Origin: Bulleidia extructa W1219
GTDB taxonomy: Bacteria > Bacillota_I > Bacilli_A > Erysipelotrichales > Erysipelotrichaceae
NCBI RefSeq assembly: GCF_000177375.1
Contig: NZ_ADFR01000001.1
Coordinates: 1-64,000, forward strand
Length of the DNA: 64,000 nt
Direction of reading: 5' to 3'
A program made the translations under genes and the position numbers. Shown in pieces: positions 9,307 through 18,653 of the stretch; the first letter of the stretch is position 1; every line of letters starts with the position of its first letter. Below the pieces are notes generated by a model that was given only the letters and a program-made list of their open reading frames with translations, searched no databases and was not told the origin of the DNA.

Positions 9307-11560
9307 AGTGCTTTCCAAAGCGAGCCGTCAATCGAGATAACGCATCTTCCATAGTAATTTTCTTCTTTGACTTACGATTCTTAGCCGATTTACGGTACTT
9401 CACTTGTGCCTCTCTTTCCTTTAATTTTTCCAAAGGTAACAGGGATAATTGAACTCGATTTCGATTTATATCAATCTCATATACCCAAACTGTCACAATA
9501 TCACCTACCGATAAAATTTCGCTTGGGTGATTAAACTTTTTCATGGCCATATGGGATATATGTGCTAATCCATCTTCGTGTAACCCGATATCAATAAAAG
9601 CTCCGAAGTCAACAACATTTCGAACTGTACCACTTAATTGATCACCAACATGAAGATCTTCTAAACTTAAAACATCGCTCTTCAATAAAGCCCCATCAAA
9701 TTGATCACGATAATCTCGTAATGGTTGGCGGATCGCTTCTTTAATATCCTTTAACGTATACGCATCAATACCCAATAGTTGATCTTTAGAACCATCCATT
9801 GTCACCTCTTTTTGCCCTAATTGTGTAATACCATACGCTTCCATCACCTGTCTTGCTGCCTCATAACTTTCCGGGTGAATAGACGTTTGATCCAAAGGTT
9901 CTTCCCCTCCTTTGATCCGTAGGAAACCGGCGGATTGAGTATACGCCTTAGGCCCTAATTTTTTCACTTTTAATAATTGATTTCGGTTAGTAAAGCGACC
10001 ATTTTCATTTCGATATTTCACAATTTCCTGGGCAATTCCGGCATTTAACCCTGAAATGTGCGTCAGTAATTCTTTAGAAGCTGTATTCAAATCAGCCCCC
10101 GTTCGATTCACAACTTTCATAGTGGCTTCTTCTAATCGCTCAGTCAATTTCTTTTGTGGTAAATCATGTTGATATTGACCCACTCCAATGGATTGCGGGT
10201 CGATTTTGATCAGTTCTGCCAGTGGATCCAGTAAACGGCGACCAATAGAAACAGCTGACCTTTCTTCCACCGCTAAATCAGGAAATTCAGCACGTGCTTC
10301 TTCTTGGGCAGACCAAACCGAAGCCCCTGCTTCTGAAACAATCGCATACGAAATATCCAATTGGTTTTCACGAATCACATCTGCCACTAATTTTTCCGAT
10401 TCACGAGAAGCCGTTCCATTACCGATGGCCACAATTTGAACTTGATATCTTTGGATCAATTGCCATAACTTTTTCTTTGAAACTTCCAGCTCTTCTCCCT
10501 TTTTAGAAAATGGAAAAATCTTTTGTACTGCTAACATTTTTCCGGTTTCATCAATGACTGCTAATTTACAACCATTAAAGAAACCAGGGTCAAATCCCAA
10601 GACCACTCTTCCCTTTAAAGGAGCCTGACTTAAAAGTTTTTCTAAGTTCATTGAGAAGATCTCAATCGACTTTCCTTGTGCCCGTTCACTTAAATCCGAA
10701 CGAATTTCTCTTTCAATAGACGGAAACAGCAAACGTTCACAGCCATCTTTTGAAGCAAAAGCCAATTGTTCTTGAGCAATCGTCTTTTCTCCTTTTAAGA
10801 GTTCTTCTAAAGCTTCTTGTTCCAAATGCTCTTTATCATAAACCAAAGAAACGGTAATCACCTTTTCCTTTTCGGCTCGATCTATTGCCATGATTCGATG
10901 GTCCGCCACATGATTGATTTTTTCGATACGGTCGTAATACATTTCATACGTATGTTTTTCATCTTGTGCGTCCTTCTTCAATTTTGTTTGAATCTGTCCG
11001 GAAGTTAAAATAAATTCTTTAAAACGCCACCGCTGTTTAGCTTTATCCGACACAAATTCTGCAATGATATCTCTAGCACCTTGTAGAGCTTCTTCGACAT
11101 TGGTCACCTGATCATTCACAAATTTCTCAGCCATTTCTTCAATACTACCTTCTATTGGTAAACCCAATAGCCAATCCGCTAACGGTTGTAAGCCTTTCTT
11201 AACCGCTTCGGTCGCTCTAGTCTTTTTCTTTTGAGCGTAAGGTCGATAAATATCTTCCACTTGCGATAATTTTTCACAAGCTTGAACTTCTTTTTCTAAT
11301 TCCGGTGTCAATTTACCTTGTTCCGCAATTAACTTTAAGACCGCCTCTTTTCTTTCCGCTAATTTATTTTGGTAATCAAAGTGTTTTCGGATGAAAAGAA
11401 TTTGTTCCTCATCCAAACCTTTTGTTGCTTCTTTTCGATAACGAGCAATAAAAGGAACCGTATTTCCTTCTTGTAAAAGCGATAAAGTATGTTCTACCTG
11501 ATCCAATTGTATGTTTAGCTCTTTTGCTATATTTTGAATAATTTGTTCGTTCATAGTCAC
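9305..11560 (-). CDS. tex: Tex-family S1 RNA-binding transcription accessory protein
   Basis: A 751-residue Tex/YdcI protein, the bacterial relative of Spt6. The N-terminal helical Tex region is followed by the YqgF/RNase H-like domain (from GFDPGFFNGCKLAVID, ~322), helix-hairpin-helix repeats (~490-560; LNAGIAQEIVKYRNENG) and a C-terminal S1 domain (VVDFGAFIDIGLHEDGLAHIS, ~650-715) with a basic tail. Length and domain order are standard. The ATG at 11560 follows AAGGAGAG. It stands alone, divergent from the SPFH gene. Role in transcription or RNA handling is known for the family but the substrate is general. Confidence 0.95.
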   Translation of the reverse strand: MTMNEQIIQNIAKELNIQLDQVEHTLSLLQEGNTVPFIARYRKEATKGLDEEQILFIRKHFDYQNKLAERKEAVLKLIAEQGKLTPELEKEVQACEKLSQVEDIYRPYAQKKKTRATEAVKKGLQPLADWLLGLPIEGSIEEMAEKFVNDQVTNVEEALQGARDIIAEFVSDKAKQRWRFKEFILTSGQIQTKLKKDAQDEKHTYEMYYDRIEKINHVADHRIMAIDRAEKEKVITVSLVYDKEHLEQEALEELLKGEKTIAQEQLAFASKDGCERLLFPSIEREIRSDLSERAQGKSIEIFSMNLEKLLSQAPLKGRVVLGFDPGFFNGCKLAVIDETGKMLAVQKIFPFSKKGEELEVSKKKLWQLIQRYQVQIVAIGNGTASRESEKLVADVIRENQLDISYAIVSEAGASVWSAQEEARAEFPDLAVEERSAVSIGRRLLDPLAELIKIDPQSIGVGQYQHDLPQKKLTERLEEATMKVVNRTGADLNTASKELLTHISGLNAGIAQEIVKYRNENGRFTNRNQLLKVKKLGPKAYTQSAGFLRIKGGEEPLDQTSIHPESYEAARQVMEAYGITQLGQKEVTMDGSKDQLLGIDAYTLKDIKEAIRQPLRDYRDQFDGALLKSDVLSLEDLHVGDQLSGTVRNVVDFGAFIDIGLHEDGLAHISHMAMKKFNHPSEILSVGDIVTVWVYEIDINRNRVQLSLLPLEKLKEREAQVKYRKSAKNRKSKKKITMEDALSRLTARFGKH

Positions 11561-11651
11561 TCTCCTTGCCCTACTATCATATCATTATTTCTTCTTGTGG
11601 ATTTTATAGAATTTTCGCTATATGATAATGAGTAAAGGAAGGTGATTAATT

Positions 11652-12629
11652 ATGCCTGATATAACTGAATTAATTTTTTGGATCGTTGTTATTTTAATTG
11701 CAATACTGATTATTAGCAGTACACTGAATGTTGTTCCTCAAGAACACGCTTATGTCATTGAACGACTTGGTCGCTATCATACCACTTGGGATGCCGGAAT
11801 TCATGTTAAATTCCCTCTAGTGGATCGTATTGCTAAACGAACGCTTCTAAAAGAACAAGTGGCGGATTTTGCTCCTCAACCAGTTATTACTAAAGATAAT
11901 GTCACGATGCAAATCGACTCTGTTGTTTATTTTAAGATTTTCTCTCCTCATGAATACGCTTATGGTGTTGAAAATCCAATTATGGCGATGGAAAATCTAA
12001 CCGCCACCACCCTTCGTAACATTATCGGTGATATGGAATTGGATCAAACTCTCACTTCACGGGAAGCCATCAATGGACAAATGTTACAAACCATTGACTT
12101 AGCTACAGATCCTTGGGGCATCAAAGTCACTCGTGTTGAATTAAAAAATATTCAACCACCAGCTGCGATACGTGAATCCATGGAAAAACAAATGAAAGCA
12201 GAGCGTGAAAAACGTGCTGCCATCTTAACTGCTGAAGGTGAAAAACAAGCCATGATTTTAGCGGCAGAAGGAAACAAAGAGTCTGCGGTATTAGATGCGG
12301 AAGCCAAAAAACAAGCAACTATTTTAGCCGCAGAAGCCAAAAAGCAAGCAACTATTCTAGCCGCTGATGCAGAACGCGAAAGGGAAATTAAGGAGGCTGA
12401 AGGTCGTGCTGAAGCAATCCGATCCGTTCAAAAAGCAACTGCTGATGGCTTAAGAGCCGTCAAAGAAGCCGATGCCAATGAAGCTGTTATCAAATTAAAG
12501 AGTTTAGAAGCTTTTGTTCAAGCGGCTAACGGAAGAGCCACAAAGATTATTGTTCCTTCTGAAATTCAAGGCATTGCCGGTCTGGCAAAAGGTGTTGTTG
12601 AAACTATTAAAGAAGAAAAGAGCGAATAA
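11652..12629 (+). CDS. SPFH-domain membrane protein (stomatin/QmcA-like)
   Basis: A 325-residue protein: N-terminal transmembrane helix (~8-26), an SPFH/band-7 domain (ERLGRYHTTWDAGIHVKFPLVDRI ... GIKVTRVELKNIQPP, ~28-185) and an alanine- and glutamate-rich coiled coil (~175-275). Such proteins scaffold membrane microdomains and often regulate FtsH-type proteases. The coiled coil contains a 33-base tandem repeat encoding two copies of AEAKKQATILA. Instead of the usual NfeD partner, the next gene encodes a short single-helix protein. The ATG at 11652 follows AAGGAAGG. Confidence 0.9.
   Translation: MPDITELIFWIVVILIAILIISSTLNVVPQEHAYVIERLGRYHTTWDAGIHVKFPLVDRIAKRTLLKEQVADFAPQPVITKDNVTMQIDSVVYFKIFSPHEYAYGVENPIMAMENLTATTLRNIIGDMELDQTLTSREAINGQMLQTIDLATDPWGIKVTRVELKNIQPPAAIRESMEKQMKAEREKRAAILTAEGEKQAMILAAEGNKESAVLDAEAKKQATILAAEAKKQATILAADAEREREIKEAEGRAEAIRSVQKATADGLRAVKEADANEAVIKLKSLEAFVQAANGRATKIIVPSEIQGIAGLAKGVVETIKEEKSE
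12300..12365 (+). repeat. 33-base in-frame tandem repeat in the SPFH coiled coil
   Basis: Two near-identical 33-base units, 12300-12332 and 12333-12365. Each encodes the 11-residue unit EAKKQATILAA and differs mostly at third positions. Divergence at silent sites suggests the repeat is old and kept by selection. Confidence 0.8.
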
Positions 12630-12631
12630 AT

Positions 12632-12889
12632 ATGGATTTTCCTATTCCTATTTTAATTTATTTGATTGTCTTTGTTGGTATATTGATGATCATTATCATT
12701 CACAAGACTATCCATGAAGAATCCCACAAACCGGCTAGATATGAAGCCCGAAAAGTAAGTCTTCAAAAGATATTGGGAGATTCAAATCAGTTTCCACAGC
12801 CAAAAATCTTAGATAAACCGGAAGCTGAGCAGGGTTATGTCATTTTAAATGGTATTAAGAGAAAGCTCGAAGATTGTAGTGATTTATAA
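12632..12889 (+). CDS. Small single-pass membrane protein in an operon with the SPFH gene
   Basis: An 85-residue protein with one strongly hydrophobic segment at about residues 5-24 and a charged cytoplasmic tail ending in KRKLEDCSDL. It starts two bases after the SPFH stop codon, so the two are cotranscribed and probably translationally coupled, and both end at a shared terminator. I do not recognise the family. Position suggests a partner replacing NfeD, which SPFH proteins usually have, but the OB-fold domain of NfeD is absent. Confidence 0.6.
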   Translation: MDFPIPILIYLIVFVGILMIIIIHKTIHEESHKPARYEARKVSLQKILGDSNQFPQPKILDKPEAEQGYVILNGIKRKLEDCSDL

Positions 12890-12894
12890 AAAGA

Positions 12895-12921
12895 ATCGGT
12901 ATCTGATACCGATCTTTTTTT
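12895..12921. terminator. Bidirectional terminator between the SPFH operon and sbcC
   Basis: Nine-base inverted repeat ATCGGTATC / GATACCGAT. Seven T follow on the plus strand and five T on the minus strand, placed between convergent genes. Confidence 0.85.
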
Positions 12922-12968
12922 AAATTCTACTACGATAGGATTCATCTTTTTCACAATGGTTCTTCCAA

Positions 12969-15677
12969 TCATATCTTATTTCCTAAAATCTCCACAGTAC
13001 TACCTTTTTGCAGGCTCTTTGTGACCACTATTTTCTTTTCAATACGATCTTTTAACTCCTTCACATGTGAAATAATCCCTACCAAACGATGATTACCCGC
13101 TGTTTTTTCTAAAACAGACAATACTTTCTTCAATAATTCTTGATCCAAACTACCAAAACCTTCATCAATAAAAATGGTTTCCATCTCAATCCCTCCATGT
13201 AAAGAACGAATCGCATCCGCCATTCCCAAAGCTAAGGATAAAGAAGCCATAAACGCTTCCCCGCCACTCAATGTTTGAACAGGGCGACTTTGACCGGCGT
13301 AAAAATCCTGGATATCCAAAGATAAAGTTTGTTCCGTTTGACCACTTTTTTGACTAGTTCGAACCAGTGCATATTGACCATTAGACATCTTTTGAAACCG
13401 TTCATTCGCAAAGCTCAATATCTGATCCAAATAAAGGCTCAACACATACGATTCCAAACTCAATTTATTCCCATCCTCTCCTGCACGAACATAATACTTT
13501 GTTATATCTTGTTTCCAAGTTAATGTTTGAATCTTCTTTTCTTGTTGGTGATAGGATTTTTGAACTTTATGATAAACTTCTGTTCCTCTTTTCAAACGAA
13601 CGTATGTATCTCGTCTTTCTTGATCTAATCTTTCTTTTTGTTGAGTGATCTCTTCTATTTCTTTTCCCAACTTTTCAAGACTTAGGGGCAATTCTTCTTT
13701 CAGCTGTTTGGAAAGCGTCTCTATTTTAGCCGTCAAAGTAGCCAGTTCCACTTGATGACTCTGTATTTGATCTTGATACTCTTTATTTTGTTTTAAGAAA
13801 TGAGTGAAAAGAAGACTTTCTTGTTGATACCTTGCTTTCGCTTCTTCTTGTGAAATAGAAGGTAGCTTCTTCTTTTCTAAATCGTATTTCACTTGAACAG
13901 ATTTTAACATCAACGCTGCCTTTTGAAGATCCATCTGTTCCTGCTCTATTTCTTTGTGGCACGTTTGAATAAAAATAGCTCTTTGTTCAAAATCTTTTTT
14001 TTGTTGGTTGTAATCACTTAAAAGAAGGTGATTTCTCTGTAATTCTTGTTTTGATTTCCGCCATTTTTTCTGAAGATCTTCATAAAAGGAAGACCATCGT
14101 GCCAAAGGAACTTCATACTTTTGAGCTATAGCTGTTAACTGTTTCTCTTGGTGATGTAACGAGGCTTTTTCTGCACTCATTCTCTGTGCCAATTCCATTC
14201 GGCTTTGATTTTTCTGTTGCACCTCTTTTTGCAATTGTTGGATCTTTTCTTGCGAATATACAGAGGCACTTTTTTGGGCGATGACCGGATGATCCAAAGA
14301 ACCACAAACCGGGCATGGTGTTCCTTCCTTCAACTGCTGTGCCAAAATACCTGCTTGTTCTTGTAAAAAACGAGTTTGTTGATATTCATATTCTTTTTGA
14401 CACTGTTCATACTCTTGTTGAAAAACATCGTACTCTTGTCCATGTTTTTGGTATGTCATTCGAGCCTTTTCAAAAGCTTTTTTTTCTTCCAAGTTCACTT
14501 TTAATTCTTGAATCAAAAGGCTCTGTTTCTCTAAGTCATTTTCTTCTTGTTGTACCAATAGCCTTTGTTGCATTTGTTTTTCATCCAAGTCTTTGAAAGA
14601 CTCTTGCTTTGCTTGAGCTTGTGTAAAATTTCCCCGTTTCTGTTCCAAATTTTTCTTCATCTTTTGAACAATATGTTCTTGTTCTCTCAATTCAATTTCC
14701 AATTGCTCAACCACTTGATAAAGAGCTAATTGATTTTTCCACTGTTCCAGCTCTTTTTCTCTTTGTTGGAACGATTCATCATTATGTTCTAATCGAAAAG
14801 CTTGCCAAGCTTCTTGTAAGACTTGACTCTTCTTTTCTAAAACCGACTTTTCCACTTTGGTTTTCTCATATTCCTTCCGAATGATTTGTTGATCTAAAAA
14901 AAATCGTTTTTGAAGAGTTAGATTTTCTAAGTGCTGCTCTATTCGCTCTAGATTAGATTCAATATCTTGATAATCATGCAAATCTTGTTTTTGTTGAAGC
15001 TTCACCAGTTTCAATACTTCCGGAATACTTCTTCCCTCTAAATACCAGCCTATTTCAGCTAAAAGACGCTCTACTTCCTGTTTTGATTCATCCACTTCTT
15101 TCTGAAGAAGATCGACTTCTTTTTTGCTTCGTTCAATAAAGGAACTAAAAGCCGATATATCAAAAACCGTTTTCAATAAATCCGCTCTTTCATTTCCCTT
15201 CTTAGAGAGAATATCACGGAAAGTTCCCTGAGCAATCATCACTACTTGGCGAAATTGTCTCTTATCTAAACCAATCATTTCTTTGATTTTCTCATTAATT
15301 TCCACTTGCTTAGTTAAAACTTTCCCATCCGGTAAAGCTAAAAAGGATTTCTGCTGAACTTCATTTCCCGTTTTTTTCAGTTTAAAAGAGCGATGAATAG
15401 TATACTCCAATCCTTTATTTTCAAATTCCAATTCAACAATAGTTTCAACTTTTGAATCCTGTTCTTGACGATTTCGAAAGTCAAGTGGTTTATGTACCTC
15501 CTGACCACTTTGTTCTCCATATAAAGCATAAGAAATACCATCAAAAATACTGGTCTTCCCTGATCCCGTATCTCCCCAGATCACAAAAACTCCCGTTTGT
15601 CCCAATAATCGAAAATCTAAAACCGTCTTTTTTTGATAGGAAGAAAAAGCTTGCAAAGTCAATTGTAGAGGTCTCAT
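12969..15677 (-). CDS. sbcC: Exonuclease SbcC, ATPase subunit
   Basis: A 902-residue SMC-like ATPase of the SbcCD (Mre11-Rad50) complex that processes hairpins and protein-blocked DNA ends. Walker A GDTGSGKT is at 35-42, long coiled coils fill the middle, the zinc hook CPVCGSLDHP is near residue 460, and the C-terminal half-ATPase has LSGGEAFMASLSLALGMAD followed by IFIDEGFGSLD. Slightly shorter than the E. coli protein, mostly in coiled coil. It overlaps sbcD by four bases (ATGA), indicating coupling. Confidence 0.95.
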   Translation of the reverse strand: MRPLQLTLQAFSSYQKKTVLDFRLLGQTGVFVIWGDTGSGKTSIFDGISYALYGEQSGQEVHKPLDFRNRQEQDSKVETIVELEFENKGLEYTIHRSFKLKKTGNEVQQKSFLALPDGKVLTKQVEINEKIKEMIGLDKRQFRQVVMIAQGTFRDILSKKGNERADLLKTVFDISAFSSFIERSKKEVDLLQKEVDESKQEVERLLAEIGWYLEGRSIPEVLKLVKLQQKQDLHDYQDIESNLERIEQHLENLTLQKRFFLDQQIIRKEYEKTKVEKSVLEKKSQVLQEAWQAFRLEHNDESFQQREKELEQWKNQLALYQVVEQLEIELREQEHIVQKMKKNLEQKRGNFTQAQAKQESFKDLDEKQMQQRLLVQQEENDLEKQSLLIQELKVNLEEKKAFEKARMTYQKHGQEYDVFQQEYEQCQKEYEYQQTRFLQEQAGILAQQLKEGTPCPVCGSLDHPVIAQKSASVYSQEKIQQLQKEVQQKNQSRMELAQRMSAEKASLHHQEKQLTAIAQKYEVPLARWSSFYEDLQKKWRKSKQELQRNHLLLSDYNQQKKDFEQRAIFIQTCHKEIEQEQMDLQKAALMLKSVQVKYDLEKKKLPSISQEEAKARYQQESLLFTHFLKQNKEYQDQIQSHQVELATLTAKIETLSKQLKEELPLSLEKLGKEIEEITQQKERLDQERRDTYVRLKRGTEVYHKVQKSYHQQEKKIQTLTWKQDITKYYVRAGEDGNKLSLESYVLSLYLDQILSFANERFQKMSNGQYALVRTSQKSGQTEQTLSLDIQDFYAGQSRPVQTLSGGEAFMASLSLALGMADAIRSLHGGIEMETIFIDEGFGSLDQELLKKVLSVLEKTAGNHRLVGIISHVKELKDRIEKKIVVTKSLQKGSTVEILGNKI

Positions 15678-16804
15678 TCTTTTTCTCCTTTATTCCATAA
15701 TTCTTGAATCCAACCCAACTGTTCGTCACTTAAATTTCGTCCACTGACTCTTTGATGCCAAGAATTGATGATTTCCATTGGTTTTAATTTTTGAAGATGA
15801 TCAAATTCATCATTTTCTTGAAATAAATAATTTTGATGAGATGGAAAAATGCTTAAATAATTTGGATACTTCTTCGCTATTTCTGAAATAGCCGCATACG
15901 GAAAATACGCATCTGTCAATTCAAGATAGAGATAATCCATCATTTCTAATCCTCTTATCCCATTTAAAACATCACTTGCTGTCGTTTTAACCATTTTAAC
16001 TGGATGTTGGGGGAATAGAGAAATCAATTTCAGTTCCCAATCAGGTTTAGTTTTCAACTCAAATATAGGCATGGATTTAAGTTGATTCGCTTCTGCTTTC
16101 GAATAAGCTAATGGAGAACCACTGTACCGAATACGACCGCTTAGATTTAAAATGGTTTCCGGTTTGTGAATATGTCCTAAAGCCACATAATCAAAGTCTT
16201 CTAAAATGGGACTGCTGACTTCCTCCAAACCACCAATCAATAGTTCTTCAGAGCTATCTTCACCCGGCTCACTCACCCCAAGAACGAACTGATGAGCCAC
16301 TAAAATATTCCTTTTTTCTAAGTCAAGATTCAATTGTTCCAGTAAACGATGGTATCCTTCTTTTAGACTGGGGGTTTCTTCTAATCCAAGTGCTTTTTTT
16401 ATGTCAAAACGATTCATATAAGGAATCGCATACACATCAATCAATCCATATTCATCCTCTAAAACAATTGGTTGATTGGAATAATGGGTTTGAATAAAGA
16501 CATTTCCTTGTTTAAAAAAACTAGATCCAAAGGCTAAACGAGAAGCACTATCGTGATTACCACTAATTAAAATCACGTTAATTTTTTGTTCATTCAAGCA
16601 CTTTAAAAAATGGTTTAATACTTCCGTTGCTTCTGAGCTGGGAATGGTTTTGTCATAAATATCGCCGGCTATCAATAAGCAATCCACCCGATGACTCTTT
16701 AAATGATGAAGTATTTGATCTAAAATATACCTTTGATCTTCTAATAAAGAATGACCATTGAGTATTTTTCCCAAATGTAAATCACCAATGTGTGCAAACT
16801 TCAT
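15674..16804 (-). CDS. sbcD: Exonuclease SbcD, nuclease subunit
   Basis: A 376-residue Mre11-type phosphoesterase. Metal-binding motifs appear in order: HIGDLHLGK (residues 5-13), AGDIYDKTIPS, SGNHDSASRL, VAHQFV and ALGHIHKPE. The C-terminal part is the SbcD capping domain. First gene of the sbcDC operon. A TATAAT lies upstream, and the ATG at 16804 follows AAAGAGGTTGT. Confidence 0.95.
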   Translation of the reverse strand: MKFAHIGDLHLGKILNGHSLLEDQRYILDQILHHLKSHRVDCLLIAGDIYDKTIPSSEATEVLNHFLKCLNEQKINVILISGNHDSASRLAFGSSFFKQGNVFIQTHYSNQPIVLEDEYGLIDVYAIPYMNRFDIKKALGLEETPSLKEGYHRLLEQLNLDLEKRNILVAHQFVLGVSEPGEDSSEELLIGGLEEVSSPILEDFDYVALGHIHKPETILNLSGRIRYSGSPLAYSKAEANQLKSMPIFELKTKPDWELKLISLFPQHPVKMVKTTASDVLNGIRGLEMMDYLYLELTDAYFPYAAISEIAKKYPNYLSIFPSHQNYLFQENDEFDHLQKLKPMEIINSWHQRVSGRNLSDEQLGWIQELWNKGEKE

Positions 16805-16893
16805 ACAACCTCTTTCTGTCCCTTATTATATCAAACAAAAACAGAATCAGTTTCCCGACTCCGTTTGAACTGAACTTTCTATGAAAATCTCAA

Positions 16894-17211
16894 TCACCAA
16901 TTTTTACTGTATTTTAACACATACATGATATGTCCCGCTCCAAGAGTTGGAATATAGATATACCTGATGATTGATAAAGCAGCACTTTCAGGTTTCCAGA
17001 TCATAAATATAAAAATCAAAAATATAGTAAGTCCAACCATTTCGATGATATTTTTCTTTTCTATTTTCTGTAGATCAATGATATAAAAAGTAATCATCCC
17101 CACTACAACAATCAACGTATTAACAATAGGAGCCTGTGAAATCAATCCTATTAAAATAGAAATGACAACATTGGATATTAAAATGATTCTTTTCTGTTTC
17201 TTAGTAAACAT
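16894..17211 (-). CDS. Small integral membrane protein, unknown
   Basis: A 105-residue protein with three or four hydrophobic segments (about 9-26, 30-45, 57-72, 80-98) separated by short basic loops. No family recognised. The ribosome site before 17211 is weak. It lies between sbcD and the aminopeptidase operon with gaps on both sides, so it is probably a single gene. Composition looks normal for the window; coding status is likely but not proven. Confidence 0.5.
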   Translation of the reverse strand: MFTKKQKRIILISNVVISILIGLISQAPIVNTLIVVVGMITFYIIDLQKIEKKNIIEMVGLTIFLIFIFMIWKPESAALSIIRYIYIPTLGAGHIMYVLKYSKNW

Positions 17212-17348
17212 AATAACCTATCCGTTTATACCTATGAACCCATCCTCTTAAGCCCATATTACATGGAACACTCCTTTCCTCATTCTAATTTACCTCCCTT
17301 TCTTGCCATTTTAAAGGAGATCTATCTTAACAGATAAACCTGATTTTC

Positions 17349-18653
17349 CTATTTCCACTCATAACCAGACTTTGTTTGAATTAACGATCGACTAAAGAAT
17401 TCTGCCAAAGCCTCCACCATATAAGTTGTATCCTTTACCCCGGCAGTTTCCACAGGAGAATGCATAGCCAACTGAGCTAATCCAACATCCACCGTCACCA
17501 AAGACACATGAGCATTTGAAATATTTCCTAATGTACTACCCCCACGGACATCTGAGCGGTTGGTAAACACTTGGAAAGGGATTTCTTGGCTCTGACAAAT
17601 ATCTTTAAATAAAGCAGCACTGATACCATCAGTTGTATAATGTTGATTAGCGTTAAACTTAATGACAATCCCTTCATTCAACTTAGGATGATTGACAGGA
17701 TCATGCTTTCCAATATAGTTTGGATGCACCCCATGAGCATTATCCGCCGATACCATCATTGAATTCGCAATGGCTTGTGCATAAGTCTTTCCATCATGGC
17801 CTAAAGCTTGATGAATACGGTTTAAACAATCACTTAAGAAGGTACTGTCTGCCCCTTGTTTTGTCAAAGAGCCCACTTCCTCATTATCAAAAATCACCAT
17901 AATCGGAATACTATTGGAATCCTTAGCCGCTAAAAAACCATATAGATTCGCAAAAGCACATTGTAAATCATCTAAGCGAGGAGCAGTTAAAAACTCTTGA
18001 TTCATACCCCAAATATAAGCTTCATTTCTTGGATACAAAAATAAATCATGAGAAAGAATCGCTTCTTTTTCAACCTCTAACTTTTTCGCAAAATAATGCA
18101 AAACTTGTTCATCTTTCTTTCCTTGAGCAATGATTGGTAATAAGTCATTTTGGATGTTATAACTATGATTTTCATTGGCTTGACGATCCATATGAATGGC
18201 TAAATTTGGAATCATCGCAATTGCCTCTTTTGAATCCACCAAATGTGAAGAAAACGTTTTTCCTTCCTTGACCACCACACGTCCGGCAATCCCTAAAGGA
18301 CGATCAAACCATGGTGCCATTAACATGCCACCATAGCCCTCTACATTCAATTGAAGATAGCCCTCTTTTTCAATTTCTCCATTTTCTTTCAATTTAAAAC
18401 TCGGAGAATCAGAATGAGCCGCTCCAATCATAAATCCATGGTAATCTTTCACAGGAACACGAAAAGCTAAAAGGCTAGATCCATTTCGACAAACAAAATA
18501 ACGTCCATCCTCTTCTAAATGCCAAGCTTCGCTTTCCAATAGTTCCGTATATCCACCACGAATCAATTTCTTTTTTACCTGATCAATCGCATGATAAGCC
18601 GTTGGCGAAGCATCAATCAATTTCATTAACTGTTCATTTACATTTTGCATCAT
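17349..18653 (-). CDS. apeB: M18-family aminopeptidase
   Basis: A 434-residue dinuclear zinc aminopeptidase that prefers acidic or neutral N-terminal residues, cytosolic. Metal and catalytic motifs are AAHSDSPSFKLK (~78), RLDDLQCAF (~222), IFDNEEVGS (~257) and VSADNAHGVHPNY (~303), with a final VGLAQLAMHSPVETAG (~393). The ATG at 18653 overlaps the stop of the upstream M29 aminopeptidase by four bases, so two unrelated aminopeptidase types are made from one coupled message. Confidence 0.92.
   Translation of the reverse strand: MMQNVNEQLMKLIDASPTAYHAIDQVKKKLIRGGYTELLESEAWHLEEDGRYFVCRNGSSLLAFRVPVKDYHGFMIGAAHSDSPSFKLKENGEIEKEGYLQLNVEGYGGMLMAPWFDRPLGIAGRVVVKEGKTFSSHLVDSKEAIAMIPNLAIHMDRQANENHSYNIQNDLLPIIAQGKKDEQVLHYFAKKLEVEKEAILSHDLFLYPRNEAYIWGMNQEFLTAPRLDDLQCAFANLYGFLAAKDSNSIPIMVIFDNEEVGSLTKQGADSTFLSDCLNRIHQALGHDGKTYAQAIANSMMVSADNAHGVHPNYIGKHDPVNHPKLNEGIVIKFNANQHYTTDGISAALFKDICQSQEIPFQVFTNRSDVRGGSTLGNISNAHVSLVTVDVGLAQLAMHSPVETAGVKDTTYMVEALAEFFSRSLIQTKSGYEWK

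Noticed and set aside
9253-9318. N-terminal extension of MsrA
   Set aside because: The extra 22 residues are unlike MsrA, while the ATG at 9252 has a good ribosome site and the family start.
16805-17348. Riboswitch or T-box leader before the aminopeptidase or sbcD genes
   Set aside because: No conserved T-box, specifier or known riboswitch core could be found in the short gaps.
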